Below, one piece after another: positions 28,457 through 37,136 of a stretch of 64,000 nt of DNA. Numbering within the stretch: the stretch's first letter is position 1; every line of letters begins with the position of its first letter. Under the pieces are notes generated by a model, which saw nothing but the letters and a program-made list of their open reading frames with translations, did no database searches and was not told the DNA's origin. The DNA is taken from positions 62,001-126,000 of the forward strand of contig RAYR01000011.1 in NCBI GenBank assembly GCA_003612405.1, in the 5' to 3' direction. Made by a program: the position numbers and the translations under genes. The stretch is from a bacterium 0.1xD8-71. Its GTDB lineage: Bacteria > Bacillota > Clostridia > Lachnospirales > Lachnospiraceae.

Positions 28457-28530
28457 GGTAAATTCCTTCGGAAAATAACAAATCTGGCAATCTCGATTTC
28501 GAGGACCGCTTCGCGGCCTCGGCATTGGCC
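28457..28530. repeat. Dispersed triloop-hairpin repeat, copy 2
   Basis: In the opposite orientation to copy 1 and copy 3. It starts GGTAAATTCCTTCGGAA, then has CTCGA-TT-TCGAG, then CGAG-ga-CCGC-TTC-GCGG-c-CTCG (28500-28521). Outer CGAG/CTCG and inner CCGC/GCGG stems match the other copies, while the middle has diverged. It lies upstream of the TetR promoter. Confidence 0.7.
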
Positions 28531-28597
28531 TTTTTCCGGTGATAGCCACAACATCTTGTACCTGAAATTTTTCTATAAACTAGTTTTTCACATATCA

Positions 28598-28626
28598 TTG
28601 AATCCTTCATAAATTTGTGCTATAGT
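28598..28626 (+). promoter_or_regulatory. Promoter of the TetR-family gene
   Basis: TTGAAT (28598-28603), 17 bases, then TATAGT (28621-28626), with extended TGC before the -10. This is close to the sigma-A consensus. Confidence 0.75.
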
Positions 28627-28633
28627 ATAAATC

Positions 28634-28646
28634 GACCAAAAAGGTC
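28634..28646. promoter_or_regulatory. Possible TetR operator
   Basis: GACC-AAAAA-GGTC is an inverted repeat just past the predicted transcription start of the TetR gene. The placement is typical of autorepression; binding is inferred. Confidence 0.4.
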
Positions 28647-28670
28647 AACTTATGTAGAATTGGGGAGAAC

Positions 28671-29276
28671 ATGAACGAGAAATTTTTTGATTTAAAGAAA
28701 GAAAAACAGGACCGCATGATTAATGCAGCCCTCAAAGTATTTTCCATGGGTGGATATAAACATGCCAGTACAGACGACATCGTAACAGAAGCAGGCATCA
28801 GTAAAGGACTTTTATTTCACTATTTTGGAAGTAAGCTTGGACTCTATACTTTTCTCTACGACTACAGTGTCAGATTCATGAAACTGGAACTGACCAGCGG
28901 CGTATCTTCCTCTACTAACGACTATTTTGAGCTTCGCAAACAAATGGAATACGCAAAAATGCAGGTTCTGAAAAACTATCCGTATATGCAGCTGTTTTTA
29001 AACCGCTGCCGGCGTGAAGATGTTGGTGAAGCACTTTCTGCCATTGAGCGGCAGCGTAACGTATTAACAGATGTCTACGCGGTGTTAAAGAATCAGACCG
29101 ACCGTACTTTGTTCAGTGCAGATGTTGATTTTGACAAATTTGACGAAATGCTTGACTATACCATTGACGGACTGATGGATGCACGTTTTCAGGACTCCAC
29201 CTTCCATCCGGAAATGTTGTACGAGGAGACTGCCTCCTACCTGAATATGCTGAAAAAGATTACTTTCAAAAGGTAA
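28671..29276 (+). CDS. TetR/AcrR-family transcriptional regulator
   Basis: A 201-residue one-domain regulator. The N-terminal helix-turn-helix is classic: RMINAALKVFSMGGYKHAST then DDIVTEAGISKGLLFHYFGSK (about residues 12-50). The rest is a helical ligand-binding domain. No transporter or enzyme gene is adjacent on the same strand, so the target is probably itself or distant genes. GGGGAG is 3 bases from the ATG. A terminator follows at 29297-29345. Confidence 0.92.
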   Translation: MNEKFFDLKKEKQDRMINAALKVFSMGGYKHASTDDIVTEAGISKGLLFHYFGSKLGLYTFLYDYSVRFMKLELTSGVSSSTNDYFELRKQMEYAKMQVLKNYPYMQLFLNRCRREDVGEALSAIERQRNVLTDVYAVLKNQTDRTLFSADVDFDKFDEMLDYTIDGLMDARFQDSTFHPEMLYEETASYLNMLKKITFKR

Positions 29277-29296
29277 ATACTACATAGAACACAGAT

Positions 29297-29345
29297 AAAA
29301 GTCTGGTCCATGATCACATCCGTGATTTAAGCCCAGACTTTTTTT
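29297..29345 (+). terminator. Terminator of the TetR gene
   Basis: AAAAGTCTGG pairs with CCAGACTTTT, with an inner ATCAC/GTGAT stem, followed by TTTTTTT. Its right arm runs into the last codons of the convergent MocR gene. Confidence 0.85.
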
Positions 29346-30772
29346 AATATACCGACACCTTCCTGAATCTCCTCCATGGACAATCCGCCATATCCCAAAA
29401 TCATAGTGGATGGCATAAGAAAGCGGTTTTGTTCTGTCGTCTTATCCGATGCCGGACAATCCCCCATCCTGAATTCTCCCAGGCGATAGGTTTTCACCCC
29501 CTGCGTTCTGGCAGCTTCCTCCAGGGCTTTCTCACTTCTTCCTCTTGTATCTGTCAGCAGAATGTGCAGTCCCGCATTGCCGCCCGTAACATGAAAGCTC
29601 TTTTCCAGGGGCCTGATCTCATTTAAAAGCAGATCATGTTTCATACGATACTGTTTGCGCATCTTATTCAGATAACGTTCAAAGTATCCGTCTCTGATAA
29701 ATTCATCCAGAATGGTCTGGTCAATACGAGATACCGATGAGGAAAAGAAACCACATTCCTGCCGGTATTTCTCCAGCAGCGGATAGGGAAGCACCATGTA
29801 ACTGATACGGATTGCCGGTGCGATGGACTTGGAAAAAGTACCAATATATATCACACGGCCCGCCGTATCAGATGCCTGTAAAGAGGGTAATGGTTTCCCT
29901 TTATAACGAAATTCACTGTCGTAATCATCTTCGATCAGATAGCGCCCCTCCGCTTCCATCGCCCACTTTAACAGCTCCATACGCCGGCCGATGGGCATGG
30001 ACACTCCTGTCGGATACTGGTGCGCCGGCATCACATAGGCAATCTGTGCGTCAGTGCGCCGCAGACTGTCCACCCGGATTCCCTTTTCATCCACCGGCAC
30101 CAGTGATACCGGATAGGCAAAGGAACAAAATGTCTTATACGCCCTCACATAAGTAGGATTTTCCATTGCCACACGGATATGCCGCCCGAGAATCTTTTCC
30201 AATAAAAGAAGCAGGAAATCATTCCCTGCTCCAATAATGATCTGTTCCGGCTCGCAGTTCACCCCACGGGATCCATGCAGATAGCGACAGATTGTCGTCC
30301 GAAGTTCCACATCACCCTGCGGCTCCCCCAACGCAAACATATGACTCTTGGCATCTACGAGAATGTTTCTGGTAATCTTCTTCCATGTGGCATAGGGAAA
30401 GAAACGCATGTCAATCACATTCGGTGAAAAATCATAGCGGCAGATATCTGTCTGGACATCCACCCGTTTTTCCTCCGGTTTGCCCGCACGGAATTCAGTT
30501 CCCATGGTATACAGATTCTCCATGGCACTGACAAAATATCCTCTCTTGGGACGCGCCGTAAGATATCCCTCCGCCACCAGCTGGCCGTAAGCCATATCAA
30601 CCGTAGTTCTGGATACCTGCAAATCCTGTGCCAGAAATCTGGCGGAGGGCAGCTTCTCATTTACCAAAAGCCGTCCTGCCCTGATCTCTTCCCGGATATA
30701 CTCGTAAATCTGTTCATATAATGTTTTGCTGCACTTAGGATCTAACTGAATATGAATCGGTAATTCTTTCAT
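29327..30772 (-). CDS. MocR-type regulator (GntR HTH + aminotransferase domain)
   Basis: A 481-residue MocR/PdxR/GabR-family regulator. A GntR winged helix covers residues 1-75 (LPSARFLAQDLQVSRTTVDMAYGQL), followed by a class I aminotransferase-like domain. The PLP-binding Lys is in YIGTFSKSIAPAIR and the Asp in IEDDYDSEFRYKG. It should sense PLP or an amino compound. The usual pdxS/pdxT or gab genes are not nearby, so the target is unknown. No good ribosome binding site is visible. It starts 17 bases after the DUF2225 stop. Confidence 0.9.
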   Translation of the reverse strand: MKELPIHIQLDPKCSKTLYEQIYEYIREEIRAGRLLVNEKLPSARFLAQDLQVSRTTVDMAYGQLVAEGYLTARPKRGYFVSAMENLYTMGTEFRAGKPEEKRVDVQTDICRYDFSPNVIDMRFFPYATWKKITRNILVDAKSHMFALGEPQGDVELRTTICRYLHGSRGVNCEPEQIIIGAGNDFLLLLLEKILGRHIRVAMENPTYVRAYKTFCSFAYPVSLVPVDEKGIRVDSLRRTDAQIAYVMPAHQYPTGVSMPIGRRMELLKWAMEAEGRYLIEDDYDSEFRYKGKPLPSLQASDTAGRVIYIGTFSKSIAPAIRISYMVLPYPLLEKYRQECGFFSSSVSRIDQTILDEFIRDGYFERYLNKMRKQYRMKHDLLLNEIRPLEKSFHVTGGNAGLHILLTDTRGRSEKALEEAARTQGVKTYRLGEFRMGDCPASDKTTEQNRFLMPSTMILGYGGLSMEEIQEGVGILKKVWA

Positions 30773-30789
30773 CTGTTTTCAATAAACGG

Positions 30790-31653
30790 CTATTTTCTGG
30801 CCGCATTTTTTTCCTTGATCTTCTTCATCAGCATTTCCTTCACATCTCTCGCCTTATCCTTCATACGAGGATTGGCGCCGGTGGAAGTAAGAATACCGGT
30901 GATCAGACGGCTGGTCAGATCGTACTGCTCAAACCGCATCGCTGTCACTGCAATCAGATAATCCACTGTAGGCTCATCCATACCACACATGGGGAAACTT
31001 TCCGTCTGTCTTGCTGCCAGGAAGCCCTCCAGGGCACTCTTTAAGAACTCGTCTTCCTCCTCCTGACATGCTTTCTTCTGCTCTTCGTAGTCCGGCTGCG
31101 TATTATCCAGATGCTCTGCCTTACCACGAAGCAGCCAGGCAGTCTTTAAACAGATATATGCCTTCTCACTGGATCTGGCCTGCTTAACGATGGCATTGGC
31201 CAGCGTCAGCTTATAGCGCTCCAGCGCCTCATCGTAAGTATAAGTCTCCTTCGTTTCCTGCTGAGGCTTAAACGTTGAAGAGATTGCTTTCTGTATATTC
31301 TTCGCCTGCGGTGAGGTGAGGAACTTGAAGAATCTGCTCAGTGCCGCATAGCCGCAATTCGGGCACATAATAATATCATATTTTAAAAGATCTATCTGTT
31401 CGTATCTTGGACGAAGATCCAGATCGCTTCCACCCAGCTTCGCTTTGCCGATCTTGACCGTTCTCGCCTTAAACTCTCTGTCACAGATCGGACAGTTAAA
31501 GGATTTATCAAAAAGAAAATCCTGTTCCTGCACCACCGGCGCCGCAGGTGCTCCATCCGGCCCGGCCTCCGCCTTCTTGGGCGCTTCATACAGATCCATA
31601 CTCTCCAGATTGCTCAATCCAAACTGCTCTAACCCCGACAATAATCCTGCCAT
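30790..31653 (-). CDS. DUF2225-family zinc-ribbon protein
   Basis: A 287-residue cytoplasmic protein. Two CxxC pairs, CPICDREF (about residue 54) and MCPNCGYAA (about 97), form a likely zinc site at the N-terminus. The remainder is helical and TPR-like (TLANAIVKQARSSEKAYICLKTAW). This is the DUF2225 family of Firmicutes, with no proven role. GGAGG precedes the ATG. It lies between glnS and the MocR gene on the same strand. Confidence 0.82.
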   Translation of the reverse strand: MAGLLSGLEQFGLSNLESMDLYEAPKKAEAGPDGAPAAPVVQEQDFLFDKSFNCPICDREFKARTVKIGKAKLGGSDLDLRPRYEQIDLLKYDIIMCPNCGYAALSRFFKFLTSPQAKNIQKAISSTFKPQQETKETYTYDEALERYKLTLANAIVKQARSSEKAYICLKTAWLLRGKAEHLDNTQPDYEEQKKACQEEEDEFLKSALEGFLAARQTESFPMCGMDEPTVDYLIAVTAMRFEQYDLTSRLITGILTSTGANPRMKDKARDVKEMLMKKIKEKNAARK

Positions 31654-31697
31654 TACTTTATCCTCCCATTTTATATACGTCTGTACAATATTGTATC

Positions 31698-33422
31698 TTA
31701 ATTCTCCTTTTTCGGCAATACATAAGAACTCTTAAGAGACACAATTCTGTTAAAAACAAGTGATTCCGGCTTGGAATCCCTGCAATCCACACAGAAGAAC
31801 CCCTGCCGCACGAACTGAAAACTGTCATAAGCTTTCGCATCTTTCACCGATGGCTCAATCCGGCAGTCCGTAAGTACTGTCAGGGAATTGGGATTCAGAT
31901 TCAGGCTGCCGTCCTCATTATAAACGCCCTTTTCCTCATCTATGATATTCTCATAGAGTCTGACCTGTGCCTGCACAGACTCGGCAGCTGACACCCAGTG
32001 AATCGTTCCCTTGACCTTCCTTCCGTCCGGACTGTTACCTCCCTTGGAAGCAGGATCGTAGGTACAGTGCACAACCGTCACATTTCCTTCGGCATCTTTC
32101 TCGCAGCCCACACACTTTACGAAATAGGCACTCATAAGACGGACTTCATTACCCGGAAACAGTCGGAAATACTTTTTCGGCGGTTCCTCCATAAAATCTT
32201 CTCTCTCTATATATAATTCCCTGCTAAAAGGCACTTCTCTTGTTCCTAAAGATTCATTCTCCGGATTATTGACCACGGTAAGCCACTCGGTCTCTCCTTC
32301 CGGGTAGTTGTCAATCACCAGTTTGACTGGATCAGTCACTGCCATGATCCTGGGGCGTTTCATCTTCAGATCCTCTCTGATACAATACTCCAACATGGAG
32401 TACTCCGCAGAGGAATTGGCCTTGGATACCCCGCAGAGATTCACGAACAACCGAATGGACTCCGGTGTAAATCCTCTTCTTCTGAGTGCGGCAATGGACA
32501 CCAGTCTGGGATCATCCCAGCCATCCACGATACCGTCCTCCACCAGCTTCTTAATATACCTCTTGCCAGTGACCACATTGGTCAAATACATCTTGGCAAA
32601 CTCAATCTGCTTCGGCGGATGCGGATATTCCAATTCCGTTACCACCCAGTTATAAAGCGGTCTGTGGTCTTCAAACTCCAGCGTACAGATAGAATGGGTT
32701 ATCCCTTCAATGGCATCCTCTATGGGATGGGCATAATCATACATCGGATAAATACACCATTTATCTCCCGTGTTCTGATGTGACAGATGCGCCACACGAT
32801 AGAGGATCGGATCACGCATATTGATATTGGGGGAGGACATATCTATCTTCGCCCGCAGCGTTTTCTCTCCGTCAGCGTACCTGCCCTCTTTCATCTCTTC
32901 AAACAACCTAAGGTTCTCTTCCACGCTCCGGTTTCTGTTCGGGTCTTCACGCCCCGGTTCCGTCAGCGTACCGCGGTACTCCCGCATCTCATCGGCGGAC
33001 AGATCCGACACATAGGCTTTGCCCTTCCTGATCAGTTTGAGCGCCCCCTCATACATCTGCTCAAAATAATCCGATGCAAAGAACAGTCTGTCCTCATAAT
33101 CAGCACCAAGCCACTTCACATCGGCCTTGATGGACTCCACAAACTCACTCTTTTCCTTGGTTGGATTGGTATCGTCGAAACGCATGTTGAACTTGCCGCC
33201 GTACTGGGCTGCAAGCCCGGAATTTAACAGAATACTCTTGGCATGGCCAATGTGCAGATAACCGTTGGGCTCCGGCGGGAACCGGGTATGCACCGTATCA
33301 TAGACCCCTTCCGCCAGATCTTTCTCAATGATCTGCTCGATAAAATTCTTGGACACCACTTCCCGGGTTTCGGCTTCTTCCGCCGTCAGACGCTTCTCAT
33401 TTTCACTCATACAATAATTCAC
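31698..33422 (-). CDS. glnS: Glutaminyl-tRNA synthetase
   Basis: A 574-residue class I synthetase that charges tRNA-Gln. The HIGH motif is in [11 protein letters not shown] (about residue 55) and the KMSKS-like loop is [10 protein letters not shown] (about 292), followed by WDDPRL. The C-terminal anticodon-binding beta-barrels follow [11 protein letters not shown]. The eukaryote-type GlnRS occurs in a minority of Firmicutes, others using GatCAB. Start is uncertain: a GTG at 33422 has AGGGG 4 bases upstream, and the ATG at 33410 is the alternative. A separate AAGGAGG 30 bases further upstream serves no obvious start. Confidence 0.96.
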   Translation of the reverse strand: MNYCMSENEKRLTAEEAETREVVSKNFIEQIIEKDLAEGVYDTVHTRFPPEPNGYLHIGHAKSILLNSGLAAQYGGKFNMRFDDTNPTKEKSEFVESIKADVKWLGADYEDRLFFASDYFEQMYEGALKLIRKGKAYVSDLSADEMREYRGTLTEPGREDPNRNRSVEENLRLFEEMKEGRYADGEKTLRAKIDMSSPNINMRDPILYRVAHLSHQNTGDKWCIYPMYDYAHPIEDAIEGITHSICTLEFEDHRPLYNWVVTELEYPHPPKQIEFAKMYLTNVVTGKRYIKKLVEDGIVDGWDDPRLVSIAALRRRGFTPESIRLFVNLCGVSKANSSAEYSMLEYCIREDLKMKRPRIMAVTDPVKLVIDNYPEGETEWLTVVNNPENESLGTREVPFSRELYIEREDFMEEPPKKYFRLFPGNEVRLMSAYFVKCVGCEKDAEGNVTVVHCTYDPASKGGNSPDGRKVKGTIHWVSAAESVQAQVRLYENIIDEEKGVYNEDGSLNLNPNSLTVLTDCRIEPSVKDAKAYDSFQFVRQGFFCVDCRDSKPESLVFNRIVSLKSSYVLPKKEN

Positions 33423-33534
33423 GCGGCCCCTGCTCTGCTTCTAAAAGCCGCTTCCTCCTTACCAAAACCAAGCTCTGCTCGATTTATTCTTAAACATTTT
33501 ACCATAGGCAGACCAAAATAGGAAGAAAAAACTC

Positions 33535-33577
33535 CAAAAAACAGGGCTAAATCTCACTCTGTGAAATTCCACCCTGT
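33535..33577 (-). terminator. Terminator of the 39-residue peptide gene
   Basis: ACAGGG pairs with CCCTGT, an inner TCAC/GTGA stem lies in the loop, and TTTTTT follows on the minus strand. Confidence 0.75.
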
Positions 33578-33635
33578 CCTGAACCTCTCTTACCTGCTGA
33601 ATCTGTTCCGTAAGTAAAAGCCACTTTCTATTGCT

Positions 33636-33755
33636 TTAGTCCTCTTCATCATCCACTGCGGCTGCAATTCCGGAAACCACGGAAGATACCACGGAAATCA
33701 CTACCGGGATAATGACGACCACTACAAAACCGCCCACCAACAATGTAAATCCCAT
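33636..33755 (-). CDS. 39-residue Val-rich membrane peptide
   Basis: A short gene with a strong AAGGAGG 7 bases before its ATG, its own promoter (33809-33836) and its own terminator (33535-33577), which makes it credible despite its size. The peptide is one hydrophobic helix rich in Val/Ile (residues 3-33) ending in DDEED. It has no family I recognise. It lies between the TIR-protein gene and glnS. A membrane-regulatory or toxin-like peptide is possible, but nothing in the sequence decides. Confidence 0.7.
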   Translation of the reverse strand: MGFTLLVGGFVVVVIIPVVISVVSSVVSGIAAAVDDEED

Positions 33756-33808
33756 AACTCAATTCCTCCTTACAAAACTACCTTGCCGGCTCCATCAGCC
33801 TACATATC

Positions 33809-33836
33809 ATTATACACATTTTATAAAAAACTGCAA
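33809..33836 (-). promoter_or_regulatory. Promoter of the 39-residue peptide gene
   Basis: TTGCAG (33831-33836), 16 bases, and TATAAT (33809-33814). Transcription would start about 48 bases before the ATG. Confidence 0.75.
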
Positions 33837-33901
33837 GTCCCGGCGGAGCCTTTTATGTCTGTTCAGGCGTCACTTTCCGGCTAACGTGTAAAAAGCAACT
33901 A

Positions 33902-36900
33902 TCACATTTCCTCCAGAAGATAAGGCACAAACTCTATATAGTTCCAATAATAACTGCTTTCACTCAGCACCTGCCCGGCCTGCTCCACAATCTCCTCCAC
34001 AGAATATAAAGGAGAGGTATAAATCTCATTACCGTTATGCAGATACAGGGTATTCGATACACTGTCATACGCCAGATACCCATGGATTCGGGAAAGTTTA
34101 TTATACATATTCTCCGGCCGCAGGTCGATCTGATAGGCATCACTGCTGCCGCACAGGAAACCAAATGAGGCTCCCTCCACTTCCTCATAACGGATCATCT
34201 TGTCGGAAAGATCCCTGTATCTGCCATGGACACCGCAGAAGAACACATCATTGTTGGTATCCCAGTTCACAAAATAAATCTTCACTTTTCCGTCCTTATA
34301 AACCAGATAAAGATCGTCGTCATCCTCATCAAAAAACATGATCTCCAGATACTCCGCTTCTATCCCCTGCGGGCAGCCAGGCTCCATAATGCACTCCTCT
34401 TCTCCCATCTGATAGAAAAGCAGCGTATCCATCTCTTCGGAGGCCACCGCATAAAAGGGCCTGTTGTTGCACACCGCCGTCATACCGTCGGCAAGCGAAT
34501 CCTCATAGAGGAGCGTCCCGTCCGCAAGCCGGTAACCATACAGAGTATGATTATCTTTCACACTGATCACACCGTTGGTTTGGTCTATGCCGAGATAGTC
34601 CATAAAAGAGCCTGCAAAGGACACTGTCCTTCGTACCGTTCCGTCAGCCGGATCAATGATATGGCAGGCCTCCCCCGTGACTAACAGCAGAGATTCCGTT
34701 CCGTCTCCATCAAAATCCCCAAAGGTCATAGCCGCATAGTAAGCGTCTTCTCCCTTATAAGTCCACAAAAGCTTTTTCTCTGCGGTGTCAAACATCTCCA
34801 CGCAGGTATGGTTCGTCTCATCACGCCTTGCCGCTGCCAGATAGGTCCCGTCCGCGTTCAGCCTCGCCTGCCGGTAGGTATCCTCTCCTTCATGGAAAGT
34901 ATTTACTCCCGCCCCCTTGGCTATCCGATATACCGTCACGCGATTGCTCCCGTAAGGCAGCGTCACACAATAACCGTCTCCCACCACAAATTCTTTCACA
35001 TTGTCGGAAGTACAGTCACTGAAAATCGTACTCACCATATCCTCCATCCGCCCGGTATGCAGATAATGCCAGGCACCGTCTCTTGTAAAGGCCATGAAAT
35101 AATCCGTGTCTATATAGGAACCAATCTTCACCACCTCAGATCCAAAGGAAAAGGTATCAATCAAACTGCCGTCTGTTCTGTCAAGCAGCAAAGCCTCCCC
35201 ATATTTCTGGCATAGAAGATAACAGCTGCCCTTCTTACGGGCAAACTTCACATCATAGATCCAACCGCCTGTAGTGTCAAAGGACCAGATCTGATTTTGA
35301 CCAGATAAGTCAAATGCTTGCAGACGGCTTGTCATATCAGCAGAAGTTACCGTATAACCTGTTTCTTTGCTATGGTTGCTGGTCACATAGAGAATATCGG
35401 CGCCCTGCTGATAACCGCCCTCTTCCAGGCACAGACCGCCTATATATTCATACTCCACAGGATAGAGAGAGACCCTGGGCTTTTCTTTGCTGTCACCGGC
35501 AGCACCGTCTTTGCCATATTCCAGCACTACTACACTCTTACCTTCCGTGCTGTCATCCCCGTCGGTACTCCCTGTGCCTGCCAGTTCTCTTGTTACCTCC
35601 AGGGCCACCAGGATTCTGCCGTCCTCCGCGGCCGCATATGCAGACTCAAATCCGGCCTTTACACCTTTGATTTTCCAGTCTCCACCCATTTGTTCCCACA
35701 GGAGTTTTTCCTGTGCCTCTCCGTCTGCTCCCACCAGACAGCATCCTTCCATATCCACCAGCAGAAAAGATTCTTTCTCCGGTATCGTCACCACACCCTC
35801 ATAGCCGGTGCAGGGATAAGACGTAACCTCCCCGCTCTCCAGCTCCTGCACGCAGAGCGTCTCTTTCTGGGGATACAGAATCTTATTCTCTGACAAAAAT
35901 CCCACCTGGCACTCCCAGGATAAATCCATGTCCTCCGGTTTCAGGGACGCCAGCGTACGATCCTTTAAACACTGCCAGACCGTCAACTCTCCGGAGTCGC
36001 CCACCGCCATCAGTCTGCCTCCCTCCGGTGAAATCTTCGTAAACCGGATGGTACTTTGCGCCTCTAAACTCCGATCGGGTTTATACTGTGTGCCATTCTC
36101 ATACAAATACAATAATTCCGTCAGCGCATAAGTAAGCTGGGCCGGACAGTCCTCCGCCTGTTCCTGAGTATATACTTCCGGCAGCCAGTTTTCATAAGCC
36201 AGGGCACATTCGGCCAATCCCATCAGCCGGTCGCCCTCTTCCAGGAAAGTCATTGCCTCTCTTGCCTGCGACACGGTGATTCTGTCAAGAACCTGTCTAT
36301 TCTGCGCAGCTATCACTTCGGACTGTTCATAAATCTGTTGTGCCCCTTCCTCAATCTGCCTGCTCTGCTGCTGTATCTGCCGGCTCTGATACTGTATTTT
36401 CAATGCCATAATCGTGCTGACCAGACCGATCAACAGACACACCACACTGGCCGACACTGATGTCAAAATAATTTTTCTCGTCTTCTGTTCTTTATGCCGC
36501 TGTCTTAAATCATCATAATTACAGTCAAACATGGGCGCTGCCAGACGCAGCAGCTCACTCTTTATTTTCCTGCGTATTTCCCTGTGCGAGCTCCCACGGA
36601 CATCCGCCGCAAGGGGCTCTACGGGAACCTTTTTGTGTATGACACTGCCGTCATCCTGAAGTTCTTCCTCCTCCCGGTAGAGCAGTTCTTCCGGAAAAGA
36701 ATCATCCGGCTCCCCCTCCACCAGAACCGCCAGCACATGTTCCCTGTCATGCATCTGGATAAAGGTCTCTATCTCTTTCCGGCACCATATTGACTCATTC
36801 AGTCTAGGAGAACAGATAACAATAAGATACTCGGAATGTTCTAAGGCCTCCGTGATCGGATCCGCCAGATTACTTACAAGAGGCAGTTCCTCCCTGTCAC

Positions 36901-37087
36901 GGAATACGCGTTGAATCCGTGTTTTGCCATCTTCCTTTTGCCGCGCCACACTGCGCGGCAGCTTAAAGTTCTCCAGACATTTGTGCAGGGTCTGTGCCAC
37001 ATAACTGTCCGGTTCAGTGTGACGGTAGCTGATAAAGGCATCGTACTGCCATTGTTCTGTTGCACCGTCGTTTTTTCTTTTTATCAT
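33902..37087 (-). CDS. TIR-domain transmembrane protein with beta-propeller ectodomain
   Basis: A 1061-residue protein. An N-terminal TIR domain (about 12-130) begins YDAFISYRHT and has the Glu (E105) of SIWCRKEIE, the residue needed for NAD-cleaving TIR enzymes. A single helix lies at 206-229, then a Gln-rich coiled stretch with repeated YQSRQI/QQSRQIEE units (230-275). The remaining roughly 780 residues are beta-rich WD40/PQQ-like blades outside the membrane, with some FG-GAP-like DGDGTES motifs. It looks like a receptor in which an outside sensor controls an inside TIR. Function is unknown; defence, cell-surface sensing and NAD signalling are all possible. GAGGGG precedes the ATG. Confidence 0.82.
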   Translation of the reverse strand: MIKRKNDGATEQWQYDAFISYRHTEPDSYVAQTLHKCLENFKLPRSVARQKEDGKTRIQRVFRDREELPLVSNLADPITEALEHSEYLIVICSPRLNESIWCRKEIETFIQMHDREHVLAVLVEGEPDDSFPEELLYREEEELQDDGSVIHKKVPVEPLAADVRGSSHREIRRKIKSELLRLAAPMFDCNYDDLRQRHKEQKTRKIILTSVSASVVCLLIGLVSTIMALKIQYQSRQIQQQSRQIEEGAQQIYEQSEVIAAQNRQVLDRITVSQAREAMTFLEEGDRLMGLAECALAYENWLPEVYTQEQAEDCPAQLTYALTELLYLYENGTQYKPDRSLEAQSTIRFTKISPEGGRLMAVGDSGELTVWQCLKDRTLASLKPEDMDLSWECQVGFLSENKILYPQKETLCVQELESGEVTSYPCTGYEGVVTIPEKESFLLVDMEGCCLVGADGEAQEKLLWEQMGGDWKIKGVKAGFESAYAAAEDGRILVALEVTRELAGTGSTDGDDSTEGKSVVVLEYGKDGAAGDSKEKPRVSLYPVEYEYIGGLCLEEGGYQQGADILYVTSNHSKETGYTVTSADMTSRLQAFDLSGQNQIWSFDTTGGWIYDVKFARKKGSCYLLCQKYGEALLLDRTDGSLIDTFSFGSEVVKIGSYIDTDYFMAFTRDGAWHYLHTGRMEDMVSTIFSDCTSDNVKEFVVGDGYCVTLPYGSNRVTVYRIAKGAGVNTFHEGEDTYRQARLNADGTYLAAARRDETNHTCVEMFDTAEKKLLWTYKGEDAYYAAMTFGDFDGDGTESLLLVTGEACHIIDPADGTVRRTVSFAGSFMDYLGIDQTNGVISVKDNHTLYGYRLADGTLLYEDSLADGMTAVCNNRPFYAVASEEMDTLLFYQMGEEECIMEPGCPQGIEAEYLEIMFFDEDDDDLYLVYKDGKVKIYFVNWDTNNDVFFCGVHGRYRDLSDKMIRYEEVEGASFGFLCGSSDAYQIDLRPENMYNKLSRIHGYLAYDSVSNTLYLHNGNEIYTSPLYSVEEIVEQAGQVLSESSYYWNYIEFVPYLLEEM

Positions 37088-37136
37088 CTAACCCCTCATT
37101 TCTGCACACATTGCTGCGCATAACCAAATACTCCCC

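Noticed and set aside
29327..30772. MocR regulator as PdxR.
   Set aside because: No pdxS/pdxT genes adjacent; family includes GabR, TauR and others, so a specific name is not supported.
33457..33463. AAGGAGG upstream of glnS as the start of a leader peptide.
   Set aside because: No start codon follows at a useful distance and the frame has an early TAG.
33636..37087. TIR gene plus small peptide as a known Thoeris-type or toxin-antitoxin defence system.
   Set aside because: No ThsA-like partner, and the peptide has its own promoter and terminator; adjacency alone is too weak.
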